Assembly: GCA_035934015.1 (NCBI GenBank)
Contig: DASYYH010000011.1
Span: 62,001-126,000, forward strand
Direction of reading: 5' to 3'
From: Candidatus Acidiferrales bacterium
GTDB taxonomy: Bacteria > Acidobacteriota > Terriglobia > Acidiferrales > UBA7541
Length of the DNA: 64,000 nucleotides
Part shown: positions 25,936 to 33,125 of the stretch, piece after piece
How positions within the stretch are numbered: position 1 is the stretch's first letter
Layout: every line of letters begins with the position of its first letter
Position numbers and translations under genes: made by a program
Notes under the pieces: model-generated
Told to the model about the DNA's origin: nothing
Seen by the model: the letters and a program-made list of their open reading frames with translations, nothing else
Database searches by the model: none

Positions 25936-26011
25936 TGGAGCCGCGGGGCGGACTTGAACCGTCGACCTGCCGATTACGAATCGGCTGCTCTACCAACTGA
26001 GCTACCGCGGC
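25936..26011 (-). tRNA. tRNA-Thr(CGT)
   Basis: 76 nt including an encoded CCA. Acceptor GCCGCGG/CCGCGGC, D arm GCTC-AGTTGGTA-GAGC, anticodon stem GCCGA/TCGGC with loop TTCGTAA (anticodon CGT), variable AGGTC, T loop TTCAAGT. The T stem GACGG/CCGCC has one A-C mismatch (positions 50-64). It reads ACG codons. Its 3' end forms the boundary of the TIR island. Confidence 0.95.
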
Positions 26012-26020
26012 CTGTATTTC

Positions 26021-26049
26021 AATTTAGCATCGCCCGCAAAACCGGTCAA
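26021..26049 (-). promoter_or_regulatory. tRNA-Thr promoter (TTGACC-17-TAAATT)
   Basis: On the - strand, TTGACC (plus 26044-26049), an exact 17-bp spacer and TAAATT (plus 26021-26026) end nine bases before the mature 5' end of tRNA-Thr. It is a near-consensus housekeeping promoter. Confidence 0.75.
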
Positions 26050-26106
26050 ACGCTTCGGGAACAGAATTGCGCCCTCTTCCAAGACTCAGCTGCCATCACG
26101 ATCCGA

Positions 26107-26135
26107 TTGAAAATCCGCTGACGATGTGGTACAAA
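26107..26135 (+). promoter_or_regulatory. Promoter of module B (TTGAAA-17-TACAAA)
   Basis: -35 TTGAAA at 26107-26112, exact 17-bp spacer ending TGTGG, -10-like TACAAA at 26130-26135. It shares spacing and the TGGTACA core with the promoter at 1922-1950. Confidence 0.5.
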
Positions 26136-26141
26136 GTCACA

Positions 26142-26216
26142 TGCAGGCTCGCGGTCGAGCCTGCTGAAAAACAGCTGAACGGGAGGCAAGCCGCGGAGAC
26201 GCGGCTTTTTGGTTTT
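26142..26216 (+). ncRNA. Candidate small structured RNA, module B
   Basis: Downstream of the promoter, hairpin 1 is a perfect 9-bp stem GCAGGCTCG/CGAGCCTGC with loop CGGT (26143-26164). An unpaired A-rich segment with GAACGGGAGG is followed by hairpin 2, a strong terminator (26187-26216). The parallel with module A at 1957-2000 in promoter geometry, hairpin order and flanking repeat suggests a family of small RNAs. There is no coding capacity of note. No known RNA family was recognised. Confidence 0.5.
26187..26216 (+). terminator. Rho-independent terminator of module B
   Basis: The 8-bp stem AAGCCGCG/CGCGGCTT with a GAGA loop is followed by TTTGGTTTTT. It ends the predicted small RNA before the paired 12-mer element. 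Confidence 0.8.
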
Positions 26217-26231
26217 TATGAGGCTGAAAAA

Positions 26232-26308
26232 TTCTAATCGCCACACGCCGGAATTAGAATTGCCCGTAACTCACACAAAACAAAGGACCGGCCAATTTCT
26301 AATCGCCA
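26232..26308 (+). repeat. Paired 12-mer element TTCTAATCGCCA, copy B
   Basis: TTCTAATCGCCA at 26232-26243 and 26297-26308 enclose ATTAGAA (26254-26260), AACTCAC and AAAACAAAGG in the same order as copy A (2031-2111). The short block before it (TTTTTATGAGGCTGAAA) also resembles the one before copy A (TTTCTAGGAGGCGAAA). Confidence 0.75.
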
Positions 26309-26385
26309 CATTTCGCGTCTTATTTGCGCATAGACTGATTGCGCAAAAGAGCCTTTGGCGAGCGCAACGGAAGCCTCCAGCCGCC

Positions 26386-27606
26386 CTAGGCAAGGATCGG
26401 AATAATCTCTTCCTGGATCGGTCCGGTGACGCTCGCCTCGCCGTCCCCGACGTACATATTGACTTCGCTGCGCACGCCAAATTCCGGCAAATAAATCCCC
26501 GGCTCGACGGAAAAGCACGTATGCGGAGCGACGCGCCGGTCATCTTTCGTTTCCAGGCCGTCCATGTTCGCGCCGTTGCCGTGAACGTCCTGGCCGATGC
26601 TGTGGCCGGTGCGATGCGTGAAGTATTTCCCGTACCCCGCCTTGCGAATCACTTCGCGGCAGGCGCGATCCACCTCCCATCCGTGAATGCTGCGGCCTGC
26701 GGCCACGGATCGTTTCACAAATTCAATCGCCGCATCGCGCGCGCCGCGCACAATCTGAAATATCTTGGCGTACTTCGCAGGCACAGATGCGCCGAGATAG
26801 CCCATCCACGTGATGTCGTAATAGACGCTGCCCGGCTGATCGACTTTGCCCCAGACGTCGAGCAACAGCAAATCGCCTTCGCGAATCGGCGCGCTGCCCG
26901 TAGCTGGCGGGCCATAATGCGGATTTCCCGCGTTGGCATTTACCGCAACGATCGGCGGTCCATCCGCAAAAACGCCATTCGCGCGAAACTGCGCGGCCAT
27001 CCATTGCTGCAGTTCGTATTCCGTGAGCGATTTCTTTTCGCGCACGAAAGAGCCCGCGCGCCGAAACGCATCCTGCGTGACGGCATCGACAATTTTTGCA
27101 GCCGCTTTGTGCGAGGCAAACTGCTCCGGCGTCCACGCCGCTTCGAATTTCTGCACCAAGTCTGCGGAGCTGACGATTTTCACGCCGAGCTTCCGCACCA
27201 GCTCGATTGTTCCCGCGTCCACCAAACCAATGTAGGGGATGTTGTTCATCGGCGAATATTCCATGGCAATGCTCTTCGCGCCGTGAAGCATTTTCCCGAG
27301 GTTTTTCTGCAGTTCCTCCCAGCCGGAGTATTCGATTTTGCGGCCGGGCAAGCCATCCAGTTGCCCCGCCTCGATGCGGTGAACAAGTTTTCCGGGATTG
27401 CCGCGCGCGGGAATGAAATAAAACCAGCGGCGCGAGGCCATAACCTTGGGATCGAGGCCAAGAATCCGGCCGGCGATGGGATCGCGGTGGTGATGATCGT
27501 AGAAAAGCCAGCCGTCGCATTTCTGATTGCGAAGTTCTGTTTGAATGGCCTTCATGTCAGACATTTGTGCACTCTCTTCTGGCGGAGCCTCCAATGAGGC
27601 GCTCAC
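26386..27606 (-). CDS. M24-family metallopeptidase (Xaa-Pro dipeptidase-like)
   Basis: 406 residues with the pita-bread fold of aminopeptidase P/prolidase. The N-terminal creatinase-like domain runs to about 180. The catalytic domain has metal ligands visible in LLLDVWGKV and YYDITWMG (two Asp), HRTGHSIG (His), FSVEPGIYL (Glu) and RSEVNMYV (Glu). It hydrolyses X-Pro peptides, usually with two Mn ions. The GTG start overlaps the yggU stop by four bases (GTGA), so the gene is the third of a coupled yggS-yggU-peptidase unit. An internal ATG (MSDMKAIQT) 14 codons in is an alternative start. Confidence 0.85.
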   Translation of the reverse strand: MSASLEAPPEESAQMSDMKAIQTELRNQKCDGWLFYDHHHRDPIAGRILGLDPKVMASRRWFYFIPARGNPGKLVHRIEAGQLDGLPGRKIEYSGWEELQKNLGKMLHGAKSIAMEYSPMNNIPYIGLVDAGTIELVRKLGVKIVSSADLVQKFEAAWTPEQFASHKAAAKIVDAVTQDAFRRAGSFVREKKSLTEYELQQWMAAQFRANGVFADGPPIVAVNANAGNPHYGPPATGSAPIREGDLLLLDVWGKVDQPGSVYYDITWMGYLGASVPAKYAKIFQIVRGARDAAIEFVKRSVAAGRSIHGWEVDRACREVIRKAGYGKYFTHRTGHSIGQDVHGNGANMDGLETKDDRRVAPHTCFSVEPGIYLPEFGVRSEVNMYVGDGEASVTGPIQEEIIPILA

Positions 27607-27884
27607 GCCAAAGATTGAATTTGCGCCGCGTTCACGCCGCGAATTTCCACCTGCTTCGTGCGGCTCTTTTCGCCGCGCAGGATTCTAACAGCCGAGGCGG
27701 AGACGTTCAAACGCTCCGCGAGAAAGCGGCGGAGAGCCTCATTTGCGCGGCCATCGGCAGGTGGAGCGGTGAGGTGAATTTTCAATGCGCCTTGAATGTC
27801 ACCGTCGATGCTGTTGCGCCTGGCTCGCGGAACGACGCGAACCGCAAAAACCACGGCGCCGCCGCGCGATGCCACCTCGATCAT
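27603..27884 (-). CDS. yggU: DUF167/YggU-family protein
   Basis: 93 residues of the DUF167 fold: FAVRVVPRARRNSI, KIHLTAPPADGRANEALRRFLAE, then VRILRGEKSRTKQVEI. These small alpha/beta proteins have no settled function and commonly accompany YggS. It is overlapped by four bases at each end with the flanking genes, which is strong evidence of one operon. Confidence 0.85.
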   Translation of the reverse strand: MIEVASRGGAVVFAVRVVPRARRNSIDGDIQGALKIHLTAPPADGRANEALRRFLAERLNVSASAVRILRGEKSRTKQVEIRGVNAAQIQSLA

Positions 27885-28585
27885 TCCGCTTTTCGCTCGC
27901 CGAAAATCGCCGTGCCGATGCGCACTTGCGTCGCGCCCTCTTCGATGGCGATTTCAAAATCGTGGCTCATGCCCATCGAGAGTTCCGGGAACGAGCGGCC
28001 CAGATGCTTTTCGAGGTCGTCGCGCAAACGGCGAAGACGCCGAAAATACGGGCGAACGTCGCGAGGATCCTCGCAAAACGGCGGAATCGTCATCAAGCCA
28101 CGAAGCTGAAGATGCGGCATCTGGACGACAGCTTCAGCAAGGGCGGGCAGATCGGTCTGCGAGACGCCGGATTTCGTTTCTGCGGGATCGAGCTGAACTT
28201 CGATGAGCACGGCAAGCCATTCGTTCGTTTCGCCTGCGGCCTCGTCGAGCTTCAGCGCCAGCGCGGCGTCGCTGACTGAATCGATCCAGTCGAAGAGCCG
28301 CGAGGCCCGCCGCGCCTTATTGCTCTGGAGATGGCCAATCAGGTGCCAGCTCGGCTTCAAATCCACGAGCGCCGGCTGCTTCCCCTCCCACTCCTGCACG
28401 CGATTTTCGCCGAACGCCCTCACCCCCGCCTCATACGCCTCGCGAATCGCTTCCGCGGGCTGCGATTTCGACGCCCCAACGAGCACCACCTCCTCCATAC
28501 GGCGATCAGCGCGCGCCGCGGCGCGTGCTATGTGTTCGCGGATGCGCTCGATATTGGAAGCGATGGAGGATCTCGTCCTGGGCAT
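27881..28585 (-). CDS. yggS: PLP homeostasis protein YggS (YBL036C/PLPBP family)
   Basis: 234 residues, a TIM-barrel PLP carrier without known enzymatic activity. The Lys that binds PLP is in LVGASKSQP (about residue 38). Other family motifs are FGENRVQEW, WHLIGHLQSNK and, near the end, LSMGMSHDFEIAIEEGATQVRIGTAIFG. The ATG at 28585 begins the family-like sequence; the frame runs much further upstream without similarity. It is the first gene of the yggS-yggU-M24 unit and divergent from tmk by 93 bp. Confidence 0.92.
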   Translation of the reverse strand: MPRTRSSIASNIERIREHIARAAARADRRMEEVVLVGASKSQPAEAIREAYEAGVRAFGENRVQEWEGKQPALVDLKPSWHLIGHLQSNKARRASRLFDWIDSVSDAALALKLDEAAGETNEWLAVLIEVQLDPAETKSGVSQTDLPALAEAVVQMPHLQLRGLMTIPPFCEDPRDVRPYFRRLRRLRDDLEKHLGRSFPELSMGMSHDFEIAIEEGATQVRIGTAIFGERKAE

Positions 28586-28678
28586 GGGGCATTCTAGCAT
28601 GAGGAAAACGCGCCTATTTTGGCGACCGCTGGCAAATCTGGCTGAGTTGTCGAATGTGTTAGACTGGGCCGCACTCCG

Positions 28679-29383
28679 ATGGCAGGCCGCGGCAAATTCA
28701 TCGCGCTCGAAGGAATTGACGGCTCCGGCAAGCGCACGCAGATCGATCTGCTCTCGCGCGCTCTGCAGCAGCGCGGCATCGAGCACGTGAAAATGAGTTT
28801 TCCACGCTACGAAGGATTTTTTGGCCGAATGGTGGCGCGCTACTTAAATGGAGAATTCGGCACACTGGCGCAAGTCGATCCTCATTTTTCGGCGCTCCTC
28901 TACGCCGGCGACAGACTCGAACACAAGCAGTTGCTCGAAGAGCATCTGGGCCAGGGGAAAATGATTCTCACTGACCGTTATATTGGGTCGAATTTGGCGC
29001 ACCAAGGCGCGCGCGTGACGAATCGGAAAATGGCGCAGTTCCTGCACTGGCTCGAAAAGCTCGAATACGAAGTTTACGGCCTGCCGCGCGAAGACCTGGT
29101 GATCTATCTGCGAGTTCCGAGTGTTGAGGCGCGGCGGCTCGTTGGGCAAAAGGGCGCGCGGCAGTATACGCGGCGGCGCCATGATTTGCATGAAGCGAGC
29201 CTTCGCCATTTGAAGAACGCGGCGAAGGTTTACGACCGGCTTGCGAAGCGGCGCAACTGGACCGTTGTGGAGTGCACGGAGCGCGGACACGAGTTGCTCT
29301 CGCCGGAGATGATTCACCGCCGCATCCTCGATATTCTGGACGCGCGGATTCTCGCGAGCTTGCGCGATTCCGAGGAGTTCTAA
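28679..29383 (+). CDS. tmk: Thymidylate kinase
   Basis: 234 residues. P-loop ALEGIDGSGKRTQ at about 8-20, DRYIGSNLAHQGAR (the DR motif that contacts dTMP) at about 98, and a LID region rich in Arg (ARQYTRRRHDLHE). It phosphorylates dTMP to dTDP for DNA synthesis. It is somewhat longer than the usual 200-215. The sequence is nearer to the divergent thymidylate-kinase-like type than to E. coli Tmk. The stop and the next start share TAATG with holB, a pairing seen in many bacteria. Confidence 0.9.
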   Translation: MAGRGKFIALEGIDGSGKRTQIDLLSRALQQRGIEHVKMSFPRYEGFFGRMVARYLNGEFGTLAQVDPHFSALLYAGDRLEHKQLLEEHLGQGKMILTDRYIGSNLAHQGARVTNRKMAQFLHWLEKLEYEVYGLPREDLVIYLRVPSVEARRLVGQKGARQYTRRRHDLHEASLRHLKNAAKVYDRLAKRRNWTVVECTERGHELLSPEMIHRRILDILDARILASLRDSEEF

Positions 29384-30483
29384 TGGGTTTCCGCGAATTC
29401 CTGGGCAACGAACGAATCGTCACGGCGCTACAAGCGATGCTGAGGCGCGAGCGCGTTCCGAGCGCGCTCCTTTTCGCCGGCTCGCGCGGAGCCGGCAAAT
29501 TCACGCTGGCGCGAATGTTCGCGCAGGCCGCAAATTGCGAAAGGCTGCGCGACGATTTTTGCGGCGAGTGCACGACCTGCAAACAAATTGCCGGCCTGGC
29601 CGATCCGGCGGCCCTAATCGAGCGCGGGCTGATGGAGCGCGGCGAATCGCCGGACACGGCAACGGTCGAGCGCATGCCGCTGATTCTCGAGACCCATCCG
29701 GACGTATGGGCGATCGTTCCCGATCCGGTGCGGCGGAAAAATCCCGTGGCGCGGCCCATGATTCGCGTGGGGCAGCTTCGCGCCGTGCAGCGTGCAGCCT
29801 ACTTTCATCCTCAGCGGAGGCGGCGCATTTTCATCCTCGATGGCGCGGACACGATGCGCTGGACGGATGCGGACGTTTTTCTGAAAATCCTCGAAGAGCC
29901 CCCGGAAACCGCCACGCTTATCCTCCTCGCACCGCGCGTGGATTCCCTGCTCCCGACGATTCGCTCCCGCTGCCTGACGTTCTGGTTCGCTCCGGTTGCC
30001 ACAGAGAAAATCGAGGAGTTCCTCAAAGAGCGGACGGATTGGAAGGCGGCGGAAAGAAAACTTGCCGCGCAGCTCGCTGACGGCAGTCCGGGCGCCGTAT
30101 TCGGAATCGATCTCGCAGAATCGGCGCGCATTCGGCGGGAAGTCTTGCGGCTGATCGAGGATGCAGCGGCCGGAAGATCCTATCGTGCGATCTTTGCGGC
30201 AACAGCGAGACTGGCGAAAAACGAGTCCGAATCGTTTGAAAACCTGCTGGCCATGTTCTATAGTTTATTAGCAGATCTTCTTGAGCTTTCGCACAGCCCG
30301 AAGAGCTTTGTCCCTCGCAATCCGGATTTGCGGCGCGAGTTGCAGAATTTGACGCACGTTGCAGATGGGCCTTGGATTGCGCGGGCCACAGAAAGCCTCG
30401 ACCGGCTGGAAAGCCGGCTGCGGCGCAATGTGGGAAGACAACTAGGCCTTGACTCCGTAGCTGTGATGCTGGGAACCCGGTAA
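29383..30483 (+). CDS. holB: DNA polymerase III delta-prime subunit
   Basis: 366 residues. It is the clamp-loader subunit delta-prime: AAA+ core with a P-loop-like GSRGAGKFTL, a four-Cys zinc module (CERLRDDFCGECTTC) at about 50-66, sensor region RRIFILDGADTMRWTDADVFLKILEEPP, and an SRC motif (IRSRC). The C-terminal third is the helical collar domain. The ATG at 29383 overlaps the tmk stop (TAATG). Confidence 0.92.
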   Translation: MGFREFLGNERIVTALQAMLRRERVPSALLFAGSRGAGKFTLARMFAQAANCERLRDDFCGECTTCKQIAGLADPAALIERGLMERGESPDTATVERMPLILETHPDVWAIVPDPVRRKNPVARPMIRVGQLRAVQRAAYFHPQRRRRIFILDGADTMRWTDADVFLKILEEPPETATLILLAPRVDSLLPTIRSRCLTFWFAPVATEKIEEFLKERTDWKAAERKLAAQLADGSPGAVFGIDLAESARIRREVLRLIEDAAAGRSYRAIFAATARLAKNESESFENLLAMFYSLLADLLELSHSPKSFVPRNPDLRRELQNLTHVADGPWIARATESLDRLESRLRRNVGRQLGLDSVAVMLGTR

Positions 30484-30586
30484 AGCAGCGGCACAAAAGG
30501 CATTTTGACTTTTTCAAAATTGATCGAAACCTAATCATCATTCGCGTAGTCTTATATTCATTATGGAAAACGAAGGAGTACTCATC

Positions 30587-30949
30587 GTGAACCGCAAGCT
30601 ATTTCGTCCCTCCTTGACCGAGGTAAAGGATCAGTATCCCGCCCGGGGCGGGCATGACGGGGCAGGCCCTGGGCAGCGAAAAAAACCGGCTCCTCCGGAG
30701 CAAACTCACGCAGAAAGTTTCTACTACGTGAAGCAAATGCAGTCGCACACGCCAGTGACAGTCACGCTTACCGACGGTGAACAGCTTCACGGTATCGTGG
30801 AATGGTATGACCGCGAGTGCATCAAGCTGACACGCTTTGGGAGCCCTAATCTGCTCATTTATAAGCACTCAATCAAGTACATCTTCAAGGAAGGCGAAGA
30901 AGCGGCCCACGGAGGAAATGGAAACGGGAACGGACACGACGGGAATTAA
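30587..30949 (+). CDS. hfq: Hfq-like RNA chaperone with extended N- and C-termini
   Basis: About 120 residues. The Sm core spans about 48-102: FYYVKQMQSHTPVTVTLTDGEQLHGIVEWYDREC (Sm1), then LLIYKHSIKYIF, matching the Hfq Sm2 pattern (Y/F)KH. The tail is Gly/Asn-rich with acidic and His residues. The GTG at 30587 is the better start: AAGGAG lies at 30573-30578, eight bases upstream, and the product starts with MNRKLFRPSL. The ATG at 30563 is in frame but would place the ribosome binding site inside the gene. Residues encoded at about 30638-30670 (PARGGHDGAGPG) look repeat-derived. Its role would be pairing of sRNAs and mRNAs. It differs enough from E. coli Hfq that function is inferred. Confidence 0.75.
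   Translation: MNRKLFRPSLTEVKDQYPARGGHDGAGPGQRKKPAPPEQTHAESFYYVKQMQSHTPVTVTLTDGEQLHGIVEWYDRECIKLTRFGSPNLLIYKHSIKYIFKEGEEAAHGGNGNGNGHDGN
30638..30652 (+). repeat. Palindrome embedded in the hfq coding sequence
   Basis: CCCGCC-CGG-GGCGGG, a perfect 6-bp stem, encodes PARG within the N-terminal extension. It resembles the GC-rich palindromes of the intergenic regions and of alaS (4875-4888). Confidence 0.4.
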
Positions 30950-31083
30950 CTTCCCGCAGCCAGATTTCTTATACTGACTTTTGTCCGCCAGTTTCGGGCT
31001 AGGCCTGACGAATGACAGCAGGCCTAGCCAGTTTGGCATTTGCTCTTCGACGGCAGCCCTGCTAAATTCGCTTGGCTAAGCCG

Positions 31084-31836
31084 ATGGCCGAGAAATCGGA
31101 ATCCGCGCGCACAACGATTATTCTCGCCGTCGTGTGCGTCGCCATCGGGACAGTCGCGCTTTCCTACGGCCTGCAAACGCTCACTTCCTTCGAAGTCCGG
31201 CGCTGGGCCTCGGCAAATCCGTACTTGAATCTCACGCCACAGCCTATGCCCTCGACCGCTGTCTCGCCAGCTCAAGAGAAGAATCTTTCCGCTTACGGCG
31301 TGAGCTTTGCCGCAGCATGGAAAGGCATTGCGACGCAGCGGCAGAACGCAGGGAATACGGAATTCGATTTCAAGCAAGGTCCCTTTCTCATTTTTTTCGA
31401 CCCGGACGCGCAGAAGAACATCATCGAAACCATAGAGGACGGCGATCCGCAGCTATTGGACCGTTACAAGGCTGTCTTCGGCGACCCGCTTTTCTCTTCG
31501 GATTACGAACTCTATAGCGCGGTTTATGCGGCATCGCCCGCCGAAGTGACGCCATTCATGTCGCGTGCAAACGTGATTCGAACCAGCACGCTTCTGCAAT
31601 GGAAGCTGGGATTTGGCGCGTATGGAGCGAGCACAATTTTCACCATGCAAACCCAGGCACTGCGCGGATTGCAGTTCGGCGATCCATCGCGCGATCGCGT
31701 GGTCGTCGAGCAACTCTTCGACAACCACAAACGGCAATACAAGCTGCTGTTCACTTCAAAAGCAGGGCCGGGAACGATTCTTCAGGCCGATATCAATTGC
31801 GTCGTCAACTCACTGCATGCAGGGACAACACACTAG
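31084..31836 (+). CDS. Membrane-anchored protein of unknown function
   Basis: About 250 residues. One N-terminal membrane segment (about 8-30, TTIILAVVCVAIGTVALSYG) is followed by an extracytoplasmic domain with no motif I recognise. The domain has several acidic/aromatic stretches (FLIFFDPDAQKNIIETIEDGDPQLL) and a conserved-looking C-terminal segment (LLFTSKAGPGTILQADINC). The ATG at 31084 is preferred over an in-frame TTG at 31072. The neighbours are hfq-like upstream and convergent bshA downstream; they do not hint at a role. Confidence 0.6.
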   Translation: MAEKSESARTTIILAVVCVAIGTVALSYGLQTLTSFEVRRWASANPYLNLTPQPMPSTAVSPAQEKNLSAYGVSFAAAWKGIATQRQNAGNTEFDFKQGPFLIFFDPDAQKNIIETIEDGDPQLLDRYKAVFGDPLFSSDYELYSAVYAASPAEVTPFMSRANVIRTSTLLQWKLGFGAYGASTIFTMQTQALRGLQFGDPSRDRVVVEQLFDNHKRQYKLLFTSKAGPGTILQADINCVVNSLHAGTTH

Positions 31837-31889
31837 TTGCGCCTGCCTTCAGGAAATGAGACGCATATAGCTGATTGCGACGCGCCAGC

Positions 31890-33029
31890 CTAGGCGCTTG
31901 CGGCGGATGAGCTTTCCAGAACTTTGCGGTAGTACTCTTCGTAAAGCGGAATGACATCATTCGAGCAGAATTTCTTGCGCGCATCAATGCGTGCTTGCTG
32001 GCCCATTTCGCGTCCGCGATCGGCACGCGAGAGAATCTGGATGGCATATTTGGCTGCCGCAGCCACGTCTCGCGGAGCGACCAGATAACCATCCACACCA
32101 TGGGTGACGACTTCAGGCACGCCACCCACGTTCGTTGCGATGACGGGAACTTCGCAGGCCATAGCCTCCAGCGCGGCAAGACCGAACGATTCCAGGTCCG
32201 ACGGCAGCAGGAACAAGTCCGCAAGACCGAGAAGATCCTGAACGCCCCCCTGCTTCCCCAAAAAGAAAACTTCCGATCCGAGTTTCTTCTGCCGCACCAG
32301 ATGCTCGACAGCGCCATGGTCCGGGCCGTCGCCGATCAGGACGAGTTTTGCGGGCATCTTTTCGCGCACCAGAGCGAAGATTTCAACGGCATCCGTGACG
32401 CGCTTCACCGGGCGAAAATTCGACAAATGCATCAAAATCGGCTCGCCATCCGGAGCCCATTCGGCGCGCGGACGCTGATCTTTCGGACGGCAATACAAAT
32501 CGCAGTTGACGAAATTGCGAATCGCTTCAATCGGGCGGCGAATGTCGAATTCGCGGATGGTTTCCTGGCGCAGATAATTCGAAATCGCCGTCACGCCGTC
32601 GCTTTGCTCGATGGAAAAACGCGTCACGGGAAGATAGCTGCGATCGCTGCCCACGAGCGTGATGTCCGTCCCATGCAGCGTGGTGATAAAAGGCAGGCGC
32701 CGCGGCGCCATCATCGAGCGCGCCAGAAGGGCGCTTACGGAATGGGGGATGGCGTAGTGAACGTGCAGCAAATCCAATGAGGCTGATTCTGCGACCTCGA
32801 ACATCTTGACCGCCAGCGACAGCGTATACGGCGGATGATCGAACAAAGGATACGAGGTCACTTCGACTTCGTGAAAAGTAATGCGCTCGTTCGTCAAATT
32901 GAGCCGCGTCGGCATTGCGTAACTGATGAAATGAATCTCGTGTCCACGCGCGGCGAGCTCCATGCCGAGTTCCGTGGCGACCACGCCCGAGCCGCCGTAC
33001 GTCGGATAACATGTGATGCCAATTTTCAT
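31890..33029 (-). CDS. bshA: N-acetyl-alpha-D-glucosaminyl L-malate synthase
   Basis: 379 residues, a GT-B glycosyltransferase of family GT4. The N-terminus MKIGITCYPTYGGSGVVATELG is diagnostic for BshA. HVHYAIPHS and TTLHGTDITLVG follow, and the donor site is in SNFRPVKRV and LLPSDLESFGLAALEAMAC (EX7E). It transfers GlcNAc from UDP-GlcNAc to L-malate, the first step of bacillithiol synthesis, a low-molecular-weight thiol system known from Firmicutes and also Acidobacteriota, Bacteroidetes and Deinococcus. bshB and bshC are not in the window. It is divergent from the SDR gene. Confidence 0.92.
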   Translation of the reverse strand: MKIGITCYPTYGGSGVVATELGMELAARGHEIHFISYAMPTRLNLTNERITFHEVEVTSYPLFDHPPYTLSLAVKMFEVAESASLDLLHVHYAIPHSVSALLARSMMAPRRLPFITTLHGTDITLVGSDRSYLPVTRFSIEQSDGVTAISNYLRQETIREFDIRRPIEAIRNFVNCDLYCRPKDQRPRAEWAPDGEPILMHLSNFRPVKRVTDAVEIFALVREKMPAKLVLIGDGPDHGAVEHLVRQKKLGSEVFFLGKQGGVQDLLGLADLFLLPSDLESFGLAALEAMACEVPVIATNVGGVPEVVTHGVDGYLVAPRDVAAAAKYAIQILSRADRGREMGQQARIDARKKFCSNDVIPLYEEYYRKVLESSSAASA

Positions 33030-33125
33030 GAAGGATTCCTGCGCCCTTGCGCGCGTTCAACCGGCGGTGCTAGATTCGCATACTTCCGTCTAGTTCTCCA
33101 TTAGACGCAAGAGGGCATGCCTGCG

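Larger units (their letters stand above)
26012..26385. other. 374-bp gap between tRNA-Thr and the M24 peptidase gene
   Basis: It holds the tRNA promoter (- strand), then on the + strand the second copy of the promoter-hairpin-repeat module (26107-26308). The remaining 80 bp before the peptidase stop show nothing clear. A + strand frame starting at 26218 is open for a long way but lies mostly antisense to the peptidase gene and is not called. Confidence 0.6.

Noticed and set aside
26209-27597. Long + strand frame of 462 codons across the M24 peptidase gene
   Set aside because: The opposite strand encodes a complete peptidase with all metal ligands. The + strand product has no recognisable features.
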